Positions 39,964-50,173 of a stretch of 64,000 nucleotides of DNA are shown one piece after another; positions within the stretch are counted from its first letter, which is position 1, and the number at the start of each line of letters is the position of its first letter. The translations under genes were made by a program, and so were the position numbers. The DNA is taken from the NCBI GenBank assembly GCA_901472405.1, contig LR590463.1:1798001-1862000 (forward strand), written 5' to 3'. The notes under the pieces were generated by a model, which was not told the origin of the DNA, ran no database searches, and saw only the letters and a list, made by a program, of their open reading frames with translations. The DNA comes from Serratia rubidaea. GTDB taxonomy: Bacteria > Pseudomonadota > Gammaproteobacteria > Enterobacterales > Enterobacteriaceae.

Positions 39964-40912
39964 ATGGATCAACAGCCAGACACCATTAACCCGGACTACC
40001 CGCGCGAGATGCGCGGCTACGCCGGCCGGCCGCCGCATGCCGCCTGGCCGGGAGAGGCGCGTATCGCCGTTCAGTTTGTGCTGAACTTTGAAGAGGGGGC
40101 GGAAAAACCACGTGCTGCACGGCGACGCGGGTTCCGAGCAGTTCCTGTCCGATATTATCGGCGCCGCCAGCTACCCGGACCGCCATATGTCGATGGATTC
40201 GCTGTATGAGTACGGCAGCCGCGCCGGGTTCTGGCGCATTCATCAGGAGTTTAGCCGCCGCGGGCTGCCGCTCAGCGTGTTCGGCGTGGCGATGGCGCTG
40301 GCGCGCAACCCGGAGATTGTCGCGGCGATCAAGGCCGCCGACTACGACGTGGTCAGCCACGGCTGGCGCTGGATCCACTATCAGGATATGGCGATCGACG
40401 AGGAGCGGCGTCATCTGCAGCAGGCGGTGCAGGTATTGACCGAGCTGTTCGGCAAAGCGCCCACCGGCTGGTATACCGGCCGCGACAGCCCCAATACCCG
40501 CCGGCTGGTGGCGGAGCACGGCGGCTTTGATTACGACAGCGACTATTACGGCGACGATCTGCCGTTCTGGACCGAGGTGACGTGCGGCGACGGCGAGCGC
40601 AAGCCGCACCTGATCGTGCCGTATACGCTGGACGCCAACGATATGCGCTTTGCCACCGCGCAGGGCTTTAACACCGCCGAGCAGTTTTACACCTATCTGC
40701 GCGACAGTTTCGACGTGCTGTATGCCGAGGGGGAGAGCGCGCCGAAGATGATGTCGATCGGCATGCACTGCCGCCTGCTGGGGCGTCCGGGGCGTTTCCG
40801 CGCGCTGCAGCATTTTCTGGATTATATCCAGCAGCACGACCGGGTGTGGGTCTGCACCCGGCAGCAGATCGCCGACCACTGGCGGCGGGTGCATCCTTGG
40901 CAGGGGAGGTAA
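39964..40912 (+). CDS. hpxB: Metal-independent allantoinase (PuuE type), one frameshift
   Basis: HpxB opens allantoin to allantoate. The product belongs to the polysaccharide-deacetylase-like PuuE family (YPREMRGYAGRPP, then SYPDRHMSMDSLYEYGSRAG, VVSHGWRW and TGRDSPNTRRLV). ATG 39964 is 26 bp after hpxA. An extra A in GGAAAAACC at 40101-40105 breaks the frame; with A4 it reads EGAEKHVLHGDAGS. About 315 residues. Confidence 0.93.
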
Positions 40913-41024
40913 AGCCGGGGATGACGAATGTCAACGCCGTAGCTGATTTTCCCGGTAAATACAGATTCGGGTGTTGACCTTTAGCGCGCATCACGGGCTG
41001 CCGAACAAGGAACCTGAGCCAGGG

Positions 41025-41180
41025 GCAACCGGACAGGGATGTCCGGTTGAGGCGGCACAGGCAGGGATGCCTGTAGAGCCGACCCGCCCGGCGACGGTGA
41101 CGCAGAGAGGGTACCCGCGTAGCGGGCAGAACGTGCCTAAGCGCGGGCGCGGGTGCAGGGCCGCGCCTACGGCCCCTGCA
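41025..41180. repeat. REP-like palindromic intergenic element
   Basis: Between hpxB and hpxZ (gene-free stretch 40913-41285). It holds several small inverted repeats in a row: CCGGACAGGGATGTCCGG, CAGGCAGGGATGCCTG, TACCCGCGTAGCGGG and GGGCCGCGCCTACGGCCC. The shared core AGGGATG suggests a repeated palindromic unit of the genome. No gene is supported here. Confidence 0.5.
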
Positions 41181-41285
41181 ATTGCCGTTCATTATCGTGA
41201 CAGAGAAGCGCCGATCGTTTACGGCAATTCGATTTACACCGATCTTGCATAAATTCCCATCAAATTTTACCGACAGGTTTCCCCG

Positions 41286-41671
41286 TTATTCCATCAGGCT
41301 CACCTGCGCCGCGACGATCCGCCAGCCGCAGGGGAAGCGCACCCAGGTCTGCTGCTGACGGCCGATGCGCGTGCTGCCGTCACGGGTGAACTCGGTGCTG
41401 CAGACGGCGTAATCCTCACCGAAGGTGACGATCCGGGTATTCTGCAGCCGGCGCGCCAGCCCGGCGGCGGGACGCGCCGCGCGAAAGGCGCGGATGTCGC
41501 CGATGCCGTACAGGTTCTCGCCGGCCCCAGCCGCACCGTGCGTTCGCTGTGCCAGAACAGCTCATCCAGCACGGCGATATCGTTGCTGACCAGCGCCTGT
41601 TCGTAGCGGTCAAACGCGGCGGTCACTTCGGCCAGCGTCAGGGGATGGTTAATCTCTTGGGGAGCGATCAT
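41286..41671 (-). CDS. hpxZ: HpxZ (DUF3225), one frameshift
   Basis: ATG at 41671 opens [20 protein letters not shown] with the NTF2-like pattern [22 protein letters not shown] is missing near 41533; with it the frame reads [20 protein letters not shown] and runs to TAA 41288-41286 ([11 protein letters not shown]). Length about 128 residues. The family accompanies AtzE-type amidases in oxalurate/oxamate use; its exact role is unknown. Overlaps hpxY by 4 bp. Confidence 0.85.
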
Positions 41672-43065
41672 GCTGCCACCTCCGCGGCGTCGGCCACCGT
41701 AATGCCCATCTGTTCCAGCGCGGCGGCGGCGCGCAGGCAGGCCTGTTCGTTAAACGGCGCGGCAATCAGTTGCAGACCGATCGGGCGTCCGGCGGCGGTG
41801 CGCAGCGGCGCGGTCGCCACCGGCAGCCCGAGAAACGATATCGGCTGCGTCAGCATGCCCATACTGGCGCGTATCGGCAGCGGCTGGCCGTTAATCTCCA
41901 TCTCCTGCGCGCCGATCGGCGTTGCGCTGCACGGCGTCGCCGGCGCCAGCAGCACGTCGGTATGGCGGAACAGCGCCAGAAACTGCTGCTGCGCATGGCG
42001 GCGGAAGCGCTGCGCCTGTACGTACCAGGCGGCGGGGATCATCGCGCCGGCCAGCAGGCGCTCGCGCGAGTGCGGCTCAAAACGCGCCGGTTCGCGCCGC
42101 AGGGCGGGCAGATACTGGTTGCCGCCCTCGGAGGCGCTGAGAATAAAGGCTGCGGAGCGGGCCAGCTCGGCCTCGGGGAATATCAGCTCCTCCTGCGCCT
42201 CCAGCGCCCGGGCGGCGCGCTGCAGCGCGGCGCGGGCGTCGTCATCGCACCAGGTGGTGAAATAGCCGCCGAGCACCGCGCAGCGCAGGCCCTCCATGCC
42301 GCGCGGCAGCTGCATGGCGGTCAGCTGGGCGGGGCGATCCGCCTGGAAGGCGTCCTGCGGATCGCTGCCCTGCAGCGCGTCGTACACCGTCGCCAGATCG
42401 CCGCAGCGGCGGGCAAAGGGGCCGATGTGGTCGAGGCTGGCGACAAACGGCTGGGTGCCCGCGCGCGACAGCCGGCCGAAGGTCGGCTTCAGGCCGAAAA
42501 TGCCGCACAGCGACGCCGGCACGCGGATGGAGCCGTTGGTGTCGGAACCGAGAGAAAAGTGCACCGTACCGGCGGCGACCGCCGCCGCAGAGCCGCCGGA
42601 GGAGCCGCCGGCAATACGCTGCAGATCGTGCGGATTGCGGGTGGCGCCGTAGTGGCTGTTCTCGGTGGTGAAGCCGTAGGCGTAGGCATCCATATTCAGC
42701 ATGCCGGACAGCAGGCCGCCGGCCTGCTGCAGCTGACGCACCGCCCAGCTGTCGGCGGCGGCCGGCGGACGCTCGCTGAACAGCTGCGCGCCGGCCAGCG
42801 TGGTGTGTCCGGCCACGTCAAACAGGTTTTTCACCGCGTAGGGTACGCCCGCCAGCGGCGGCAGCGGCTGGCGTTGCCGTCGCAGCGTATCGATCTGCGC
42901 CGCTTCCGCCAGCATTCGCTGCTCGGTGATCGCGGTCCAGGCGTTGATCTGCGGGTTGACGCGGGCGATCTCATCCAGCGTGCTGCGGGCGATCTCCTGG
43001 GCGCTGAGTTCGCCGTTGCCGAGCGCCCGCTGGATATCGCGGATGCTTAACTGATGTAATTTCAT
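41668..43065 (-). CDS. hpxY: AtzE-type amidohydrolase HpxY
   Basis: The 465-residue amidase-signature enzyme carries [13 protein letters not shown] (catalytic Lys), [14 protein letters not shown] (the cis-Ser and linker) and [15 protein letters not shown] (nucleophile region). It is related to the biuret/AtzE hydrolases and probably acts on a ureido acid late in the pathway. The frame is intact. It starts in the hpxX stop (ATGA) and overlaps hpxZ at its end, so WXYZ is one transcript. Confidence 0.92.
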   Translation of the reverse strand: MKLHQLSIRDIQRALGNGELSAQEIARSTLDEIARVNPQINAWTAITEQRMLAEAAQIDTLRRQRQPLPPLAGVPYAVKNLFDVAGHTTLAGAQLFSERPPAAADSWAVRQLQQAGGLLSGMLNMDAYAYGFTTENSHYGATRNPHDLQRIAGGSSGGSAAAVAAGTVHFSLGSDTNGSIRVPASLCGIFGLKPTFGRLSRAGTQPFVASLDHIGPFARRCGDLATVYDALQGSDPQDAFQADRPAQLTAMQLPRGMEGLRCAVLGGYFTTWCDDDARAALQRAARALEAQEELIFPEAELARSAAFILSASEGGNQYLPALRREPARFEPHSRERLLAGAMIPAAWYVQAQRFRRHAQQQFLALFRHTDVLLAPATPCSATPIGAQEMEINGQPLPIRASMGMLTQPISFLGLPVATAPLRTAAGRPIGLQLIAAPFNEQACLRAAAALEQMGITVADAAEVAA

Positions 43066-43250
43066 GCCTGATACACTCCTGCCACTTCCAGCCGCTCATC
43101 CAGCGGAAACGCCATCAGCGGCTCCGCCAGCGCGGCGATGCGGATAAACTGTCGCTGCAGTTCGGCACGCCGGGCGTCGTCCAGCTCCAGCGCCAGAATC
43201 TGTTCCATCTGGGCGAGGTAGGCGCGCCAGTCCGGGGGTAAATGGGTCAT
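43062..43250 (-). CDS. hpxX: HpxX, small DUF4089 subunit
   Basis: The 62-residue protein (MTHLPPDWRAYLAQMEQILA at its start, AEPLMAFPLDERLEVAGVY at its end) is the small DUF4089 partner of AtzE amidases, similar to AtzG and GatC. It lies just before hpxY and overlaps it by 4 bp. It likely stabilises HpxY. Confidence 0.9.
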   Translation of the reverse strand: MTHLPPDWRAYLAQMEQILALELDDARRAELQRQFIRIAALAEPLMAFPLDERLEVAGVYQA

Positions 43251-43260
43251 GCTGTTCTCC

Positions 43261-44844
43261 TTAAAAACCGGCGGCGCTGCCGTTGCTGCGCGGGTCAAAC
43301 GCCCCTTCCAGCAGGCCGTCAGGGTGGCGGACAATTGCGCCGGCGTGTCCCATGGCTTCGGTGAAGTCGGCCAGGACTTCCACCTCATGGCCCAGCGCAC
43401 GCAGGCGTGCGATAGTTTCCGGGGCAAAGCGGCCCTCCAGTTTGAGCGACTCCGAGCTTTGCCCCCAGGTGCGCCCCAGCAGCCAGCGCGGGCGGCTGAT
43501 GCTCTCCTGCAGCGGCGCGTTTTGCAGCACGTAGCGGGTGAACAGGGCCGCCTGGGTCTGCGGCTGGCCGTCGCCGCCCATCGAGCCGTACACCATCACG
43601 CGGCCGTCGTGCAGGCGCGCGGCGGCGGGGTTGAGGGTGTGGAACGGCTGTTTGCCCGGCGCCAGCGCCAGCAGATGCGCCGGATCCAGACTGAAGGCGG
43701 CGCCGCGGTTCTGCCAGACGATGCCGCTGTCCGGCAGCACCACGCCGCTGCCAAATTCATGATAGATGCTCTGAATAAATGAGACGGCGAGGCCGCTGTT
43801 GTCGATCACGCCCATCCACACCGTATCGCCCGGACCTTTGCCCGCGCCCCACGGCGCAGCGCGTCGTTCATCCACCCGCGCCGCCAGCGCCTGCAGCGCC
43901 GCCGGTTCGAGCAGCGCCTGGCTGTCGCCTGCCAGACAGGCGGGGTCGGTGATATGCGCATCGCGCAGGCCAAAGGCCAGTTTGGTCGCCTCCACCAGCC
44001 GGTGCACCGTTTCCGTCTCGTCCGCCTCGGCCATCGCCAGCCGATCGCTGATGCCGAGGATCGCCAGCGACGCCAGCCCCTGGGTCGGCGGCGCCAGATT
44101 CCAGACGTCGCCCTGCCGGTGCTGCAGCCGCAGCGGTACGGTGCGACGCGCGCGGTGCCGCTGTAAATCCGCCAGCGTGACGGGCATGTCCAGCTGCGCC
44201 ATGCCGGCCGCCAGCCGTTTGGCCAGCGGGCCGCGATAAAAACTGTCCAGCCCTCCTGCGCCAGCTGCCGCAGGGTAGCCGCCAGCGCCGGCTGGCAGAA
44301 ACGGCTGCCGGCCTGCGGCGGCGCGCCGTCCGGCAGAAAGGCGGCGGCAAAGCCCGGCAGGTCGCACAGTTCGGCGTATTTGGCCGCGCTGGCGGCGGCC
44401 TGCGAGGCGGTGACGGGAATGCCCGTTTCGGCGTAGTCGATGGCGTCCGCCAGCAGGCGCGGCAGCGGCAGCGCACGCCCGCACAGCTCGGCGGAGACGC
44501 GCAGCGCCTCATCCCAACCGCTGACGGTGCCGGCGACGGTCAGCGCCGCACGCGGGCCGCGGTGCGGGATCTGCGTCAGGTCGGCATAGGCCGCCGGCGT
44601 GGCGAGCGCGCCGGCCGCGCCGCTGGCGTCAATGGCCAGCGGTTCACCGTCCGGCGGCACGATCAGCCAGAAACCGTCGCCCCCCCAGACCGTTCATATG
44701 CGGGTAGACCACCGCGACGGTGGCGGCGGCGGCCACCATCGCTTCGATGGCGCTGCCGCCTTCCCGCAGTACCGCCAGCGCGCTCTGGCTGGCCAGGTGG
44801 TGCGGCGTGACCGCCATCCCGTGGGTCGCTACATTACTCTGCAT
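43261..44844 (-). CDS. hpxW: Oxamate amidohydrolase HpxW, two frameshifts
   Basis: HpxW is an Ntn-hydrolase of the gamma-glutamyltransferase fold that cleaves oxamate to oxalate and ammonia. The self-processing Thr lies in GPGDTVWMGVIDNSG. ATG 44844 starts MQSNVATHGMAVTPHHLAS. A C7 run at 44690-44696 should be C6 (then LGGDGFWLIVPPDGEPL); a second break near 44250 loses one base of a G run (then GLDSFYRGPLAKRL). About 527 residues. First gene of hpxWXYZ; a sigma-54-like promoter lies at 44881-44895. Confidence 0.92.
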
Positions 44845-44880
44845 GGATCGTCCTCGTGGTTATCGCCTGCCGACGAGGTT

Positions 44881-44895
44881 GCAAAAGTTGTTCCA
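44881..44895 (-). promoter_or_regulatory. Sigma-54-like promoter for hpxWXYZ
   Basis: Minus strand TGGAAC (44895-44890), five bases, TTGC (44884-44881): one mismatch from TGGCAC-N5-TTGC with correct spacing, 37 bp upstream of the hpxW start. Fits nitrogen-limitation control. Confidence 0.6.
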
Positions 44896-44973
44896 AATCT
44901 GCCGACGGGCAGCGTCCGCGAAATTTTTTGCCTGCCGGTGTGCACGATGACGGGGTTTGACGCTATAGTCCGG

Positions 44974-44989
44974 TGAAACGAAAGTTACA
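44974..44989. promoter_or_regulatory. Candidate operator of the RpiR-type regulator
   Basis: TGAAAC-GAAA-GTTACA, a near palindrome directly before the regulator start. A related TGGAAC-N5-GTTTCA lies at 46034-46050 before the ABC operon. Confidence 0.45.
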
Positions 44990-44998
44990 GGGGCCGTA

Positions 44999-45838
44999 AT
45001 GCAACAGCTTGATGAACGCCTGAAGGCGCAGTATGCCGCGCTGTCGCCGCAGGAACAGCGGGTGGCGGATTTTATCTTCGACCATTTCAACGACCTGATC
45101 AGCTATAACAGCGCGGAGCTGGCGCGGCTGAGCGGGGTGTCGAAGGCGACGGTCAGCCGGCTGTTCAAGCGGCTCGGCTACGACAAATACAAAGACATGC
45201 GCGACGAGCTGCGCACCCTGCGCCAGAGCGGCATGCCGCTGACCGACAACCGCGATGCGGTGCAGGGCAACACGCTGCTGGCGCGTCACTATAAGCAGGA
45301 AATGGCCAACCTGACCCAGTGGGTCAACGCCATCGATGCGCAGCAGTTTGCCGCGGCGATCGACGGCCTGGCGAACGCGCGGCGCATCATTATTATCGGT
45401 ATGCGCAATGCCTATCCCGTCGCCTTGCACCTGCGTCAGCAGCTGCTGCAGGCGCGCGGACAGGTGCTGCTGCTGCCGCAGCCGGGACAGAGCCTGAGCG
45501 AAGAGCTGGTGGACGCCTCGGCGGAGGATCTGGTGGTGATGGTGGCGTTCCGTCGCCGTCCGCGCATTGTGCGCCCGCTGCTGCAGCAACTGCAGGCGGA
45601 CGGCGTGCCGGTGCTGCTGCTGTGCGAGCCGCAGGCGCAGGCGCTGTTTCCGCTGGCGCGCTGGCAGCTGTGCGCGCCGCTGGACAGCGTCTCCGCCTAT
45701 GACAGCTACGCCGCGGCCAACAGCCTGATTAATCTGCTGGCCAACGCGCTGCTGCATCAGCTGCTGGACAGCGGGCGGCCGCGCATCCATCACATCGCCA
45801 CCCTTTACCAGCAGTTGGACGAGCTGGAACAGCGCTGA
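44999..45838 (+). CDS. hpxU: RpiR/MurR-family regulator of the hpx genes
   Basis: The 279-residue protein has an N-terminal HTH_6 domain (LARLSGVSKATVSRLFKRLG, about residues 40-60) and a C-terminal SIS domain (RIIIIGMRNAYPVA, DLVVMVAFRRRP) that would bind a pathway intermediate, probably a ureido acid rather than a sugar phosphate. It is divergent from hpxWXYZ and upstream of the ABC-hpxJK operon, so it may control both. The name hpxU follows Klebsiella usage and is less sure than the family. Intact frame. Confidence 0.8.
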   Translation: MQQLDERLKAQYAALSPQEQRVADFIFDHFNDLISYNSAELARLSGVSKATVSRLFKRLGYDKYKDMRDELRTLRQSGMPLTDNRDAVQGNTLLARHYKQEMANLTQWVNAIDAQQFAAAIDGLANARRIIIIGMRNAYPVALHLRQQLLQARGQVLLLPQPGQSLSEELVDASAEDLVVMVAFRRRPRIVRPLLQQLQADGVPVLLLCEPQAQALFPLARWQLCAPLDSVSAYDSYAAANSLINLLANALLHQLLDSGRPRIHHIATLYQQLDELEQR

Positions 45839-45881
45839 CGGGGCGCCAGAATGGTGCTTTGCCTTGTTTTGGTGCGCGTCC

Positions 45882-45900
45882 GGTGCACGACTGATGCACC
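45882..45900. promoter_or_regulatory. GGTGCA/TGCACC inverted repeat, possible NtrC enhancer
   Basis: GGTGCA-N7-TGCACC, preceded by two more GGTGC half-sites at 45853 and 45871. It lies about 105-120 bp upstream of the -24 element at 46005, the usual distance for an NtrC enhancer, though its half-sites are arranged inside out compared with the textbook TGCAC-N7-GTGCA. Confidence 0.4.
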
Positions 45901-46004
45901 GGTCGCCGCCGCCGCGTCGCCATAACATTACCGATTTACTGAAAATCAGCCGGTTACTTCCCGGACGTCGTTTCTTTGCGGCGTCGGCGTTGCGCCGCCC
46001 GTAT

Positions 46005-46020
46005 TTGGCACATTAGTTGC
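46005..46020 (+). promoter_or_regulatory. Sigma-54 promoter of the ABC transporter-hpxJK operon
   Basis: TTGGCAC-ATTAG-TTGC matches the -24/-12 consensus exactly, with GG and GC 12 bp apart. The first gene starts at 46075. The strongest promoter call in the window. Confidence 0.8.
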
Positions 46021-46033
46021 AGAATTGGTTTTA

Positions 46034-46050
46034 TGGAACCTTTTGTTTCA
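46034..46050. promoter_or_regulatory. Candidate RpiR operator before the ABC operon
   Basis: TGGAAC-CTTTT-GTTTCA, a near palindrome just downstream of the sigma-54 promoter and 25 bp before the start codon, placed to block transcription. Resembles 44974-44989. Confidence 0.45.
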
Positions 46051-46074
46051 TGCTAATTTTACGGGGAAACGCTA

Positions 46075-46860
46075 ATGAGAAGAATCATCATCGCACTGGC
46101 CGGCGTCGTCTGCCTGTTGGCCAACATGACTGCGGCGCAGGCCGACCAGTGGCAGCGCATTGAGCAGCGCGGCGTCATCCGCATTGCGGTGCCGCAGGAT
46201 TTTCCGCCGTTCGGCTCGGTGGGCACCGATTTGCAACCGCAGGGCTATGACATCGATATGGCGCGCTATCTGGCGCAGCAGATGAAACTGAAGTTGCAGC
46301 TGGTGCCGGTCAGCAGCGCCAACCGGGTGCCTTATCTGCAGACCGATAAGGTCGACCTGGTGATTTCCAGCCTTGGTAAAAATGCCGAGCGGGAAAAGGT
46401 GATGGACTTCAGCCGCGCCTATGCGCCGTTCTTCCTCGGGGTGTTCGGGCCGAAAACGGCGCCGCTGAGCGATGCGGCCGCGCTGGCCGGCCACAGCGTC
46501 GGCGTGACGCGCGGCGCGGTGGAGGACATGGTGCTGAGCGCCATTGCACCGGCGGCGGCGCAGATTAAGCGCTACGAAGACAATAACACCACGCTGTCGG
46601 CGTATCTGTCCGGCCAGGTGCAGTATGTCGCCACCGGCAACCTGGTGGTGGCGGCCATCAGCCGGCAGAACGCGGCCAAAGCGCCGGTGGCGAGCTTTAT
46701 GCTGAAAGACTCGCCCTGTTTTATCGGCCTGAGAAAGGGCGAAGCGGCGCTGAAGGCCAGGGTTGACGCGCTGATTGAACAGGGCATCAAGGACGGCACG
46801 CTGAACGCCCTGTCCGAGAAGTGGCTGAAAGCGCCGCTGCCAGCCAGCCTCGCGCTGTAA
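46075..46860 (+). CDS. ABC transporter periplasmic binding protein (amino-acid/polar type)
   Basis: The 261-residue protein has a signal peptide (ALAGVVCLLANMTAAQA, cut before DQW). The family-3 solute-binding pattern follows: GVIRIAVPQDFPPFG, GYDIDMARYLA, KVDLVISSLGKNAER, FSRAYAPFF. It would deliver substrate to the two permeases downstream. Its place with hpxJ and hpxK points to allantoate or a related ureido acid (the Klebsiella hpxFGHI genes occupy the same place), which is inference. Intact. Confidence 0.85.
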   Translation: MRRIIIALAGVVCLLANMTAAQADQWQRIEQRGVIRIAVPQDFPPFGSVGTDLQPQGYDIDMARYLAQQMKLKLQLVPVSSANRVPYLQTDKVDLVISSLGKNAEREKVMDFSRAYAPFFLGVFGPKTAPLSDAAALAGHSVGVTRGAVEDMVLSAIAPAAAQIKRYEDNNTTLSAYLSGQVQYVATGNLVVAAISRQNAAKAPVASFMLKDSPCFIGLRKGEAALKARVDALIEQGIKDGTLNALSEKWLKAPLPASLAL

Positions 46861-46871
46861 GGCGCGCAGCC

Positions 46872-47537
46872 ATGACGCAACAACTGGATTTTTCCGCGCT
46901 CTGGCCGTATTGGCCGGAGCTGCTGGCGGGGCTGTGGGTCACCGTGCAGCTGACGCTGCTGGCGACCTGCGGCGGGCTGGCGCTCGGCATCGTCGGCGCG
47001 GCGATCCGCAGCGGGCGACCGGGCTGGCTGAGCCGCCTGTGGGGCGCCTATGTCGAGCTGATCCGCAATACGCCGTTTGTGGTGCAGCTGTTCTTTATCG
47101 TCTTCGGCCTGCCCAATCTGGGGCTAAAAATGACGGCGGGCGAGGCGGCGCTGCTGGCGATGGTGGTCAATCTGGGGGCTTACAGCACGGAGATTATCCG
47201 CGCCGGCATTCAGGTGACGGCGAAAGGGCAGTGGGAGGCCGGGCGCGTGCTGGGGCTGAGCCGCAGCCAGACCTTTATGCGGGTGGTGCTGCCGCCGGCG
47301 CTGCAGCGTATTTATCCGGCGCTGGTCAGCCAGTGCATTATCGTGATGCTGGGCTCATCGGTGGTGTCGCAGGTCTCGTATGAAGAGCTGACCTTCGCCG
47401 CCAGCCTGATCCAGTCGCGCACCTTTCTCAGCTTTGAGGTGTATCTGGTGACAACCGGTATCTATCTGCTGCTGTCCATCGCCATGCGTCAGCTGATGAT
47501 GGCGGCGGGGCGTAAATGGCTGGGGGTGACGGCATGA
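46872..47537 (+). CDS. ABC transporter permease 1 (HisM/GlnP type)
   Basis: ATG 46872, 221 residues, about five helices. The early VELIRNTPFVVQLFFIVFGL is the polar-amino-acid permease signature, and GQWEAGRVLGLSRSQTFMRV is the EAA loop that docks with the ATPase. The stop overlaps permease 2 by 4 bp (ATGA). Intact. Confidence 0.92.
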   Translation: MTQQLDFSALWPYWPELLAGLWVTVQLTLLATCGGLALGIVGAAIRSGRPGWLSRLWGAYVELIRNTPFVVQLFFIVFGLPNLGLKMTAGEAALLAMVVNLGAYSTEIIRAGIQVTAKGQWEAGRVLGLSRSQTFMRVVLPPALQRIYPALVSQCIIVMLGSSVVSQVSYEELTFAASLIQSRTFLSFEVYLVTTGIYLLLSIAMRQLMMAAGRKWLGVTA

Positions 47538-48174
47538 TGGCCTCTTTTACCGACTGGGATATTGTGCGCAACCTGCTGCTGGCCGGGCGCTGGACGGTGC
47601 TGCTGTCGCTGACGGCGTTTGCCGGCGGCGCGCTGGTGACGCTGCCGCTGCTGTTGCTGCGCCTGAACGGCGGCCGCCGGCTCGGCATGCTGATCCGCGG
47701 CTACAGCGCCCTGTTTCAGGGCACGCCGCTGCTGATGCAGCTGTTTTTGGCGTTCTTCGGCGTCGCGCTGTTCGGCGTGGACGTATCGCCGTGGGCGGCG
47801 GCGTCGCTGGCGCTGACGTTTTTACACCAGCGCGTTTTTACTGGATATCTGGTACGGCAGCATCCGCGCCCTGCCGAAGGGGCAGTGGGAAGCCGCGCGC
47901 TGTCTCGGCCTGTCGTTCGGCCAGACGCTGTGGCGGGTGGTGGCGCCGCAGGCGCTGCGCATCGCCATTGCGCCGACGGTGGGGTTTGCCGTGCAGGTGG
48001 TGAAGGGCACGGCGCTGGCGTCGATCATCGGCTTCGTCGAGCTGACCAAGGCCGGCACCATGCTGACCAACGTCACCTATCAGCCGTTCAAGGTCTTTGC
48101 GCTGGTGGCGCTGGGCTACTTTGTCTTGTGTTACCCGCTGTCGCGCTACAGCCGCTATCTGGAGAATAAATTCA

Positions 48175-48194
<20 letters not shown>
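47534..48194 (+). CDS. ABC transporter permease 2, one or two frameshifts
   Basis: ATG 47534. The front half shows YSALFQGTPLLMQLFLAFFG; the frame is lost between 47817 and 47850 and resumes as IWYGSIRALPKGQWEAARCL and the EAA loop GLSFGQTLWRVVAPQALRI to TAA 48192-48194. About 220 residues. Pairs with permease 1 as a heterodimer. The end overlaps the ATPase start by 20 bp. Confidence 0.88.
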
Positions 48195-48914
<720 letters not shown>

Positions 48915-48929
48915 CCAAAGGAAAACACG

Positions 48930-50173
48930 ATGGCTACCGCTCAATATCCGCAAATCAACCCGCCGCAACGCCTGCTGATGGGGCCGGGACCGATCAACGC
49001 CGACCCGCGCGTGCTGCGCGCCATGGCGAGCCAGCTGATTGGCCAGTACGATCCGGCGATGACCCACTATATGAATGAGGTGATGGCGCTGTACCGCGGC
49101 GTGTTCCGCACCGAAAACCGCTGGACGATGCTGGTCGACGGCACCTCGCGCGCCGGGATCGAAGCGCTGCTGGTGTCGGCCATCCGTCCCGGCGATAAAG
49201 TGCTGGTGCCGGTGTTCGGCCGTTTCGGCCATCTGCTGTGTGAAATCGCCCGCCGCTGCCGCGCCGAGGTGCACACCATCGAGGTGCCGTGGGGCGAGGT
49301 GTTTACGCCGGATCAGATTGAGGACGCCATCAAACGCGTGCGGCCGCGCCTGCTGCTGACGGTGCAGGGCGATACCTCCACCACCATGCTGCAGCCGCTG
49401 GCGGAGCTGGGGGCCATCTGCCGCCGCTACGACGTGCTGTTCTATACCGACGCCACCGCGTCGCTGGCGGGCAATGCGCTGGAGTGTGACGCCTGGGGGT
49501 TGGATGCGGTGTCGGCCGGGATGCAGAAATGCCTGGGCGGCCCGTCCGGCACCTCGCCGATCACCCTCAGCGCGCGCATGGAGGAGGAGATCCGCCGCCG
49601 TAAGTGCGTCGAGGCGGGGATCCGCACCGCGGCGCATCAGGACGGCGAGGAGGAGATGATCTACTCCAACTACTTTGATCTGGGCATGGTGATGGATTAC
49701 TGGGGGCCGGAGCGGTTGAACCACCATACCGAGGCCACCTCGGCGCTGTTTGCCGCCCGCGAGTGCGCCCGCCTGATTCTGGAAGAGGGGCTGGATAACG
49801 GCATCGCCCGTCACAAGCTGCACGGCGATGCGCTGCTGAAGGGGGTACAGGCGATGGGGCTGGAGACCTTCGGCGACCTGCGCCACAAGATGAATAACGT
49901 GCTGGGGGTGGTGATCCCGACGGGGATTGACGGCGACCGGGTGCGTCAGCTGCTGCTTAACGACTTCGGCATCGAGATCGGCACCTCCTTCGGCCGCTGC
50001 ACGGCAAGGTGTGGCGCATTGGCACCATGGGCTATAACGCGCGTAAAGACTGCGTGATGACCACCCTGAGCGCGCTGGAGTCGGTGCTGAACCACCTGAA
50101 GTTCGCCACCACTCAGGGCGCGGCGCTGCAGGCGGCGTGGGATCACTACGGCAGCGGGATGCGGCATGAGTGA
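48930..50173 (+). CDS. hpxJ: (S)-Ureidoglycine-glyoxylate aminotransferase, one frameshift
   Basis: A class V PLP enzyme of the PucG/HpxJ type, which passes the amino group of ureidoglycine to glyoxylate and so makes oxalurate and glycine. The PLP Lys is at about residue 200 in SAGMQKCLGGPSG; LLMGPGPINADPRVL is the family opening. One C is missing near 49996 (then TSFGPLHGKVWRIGTMGYNA), and the true stop is at 50171-50173, giving 414 residues. It overlaps hpxK by 8 bp. Confidence 0.9.

Noticed and set aside
40971..41252. Open frame of 93 codons between hpxB and hpxZ
   Set aside because: It reads through the tandem palindromes and has no coding character; better explained as a repeat element.
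41770..43050. Long plus-strand open frame opposite hpxY
   Set aside because: Shadow of a GC-rich amidase gene; composition is not that of a real protein.
45873..45887. TGCGC-N5-GTGCA as a classical NtrC site
   Set aside because: The spacing is 5 rather than the usual 7 between half-sites, so only the inverted repeat at 45882-45900 was kept, with low confidence.
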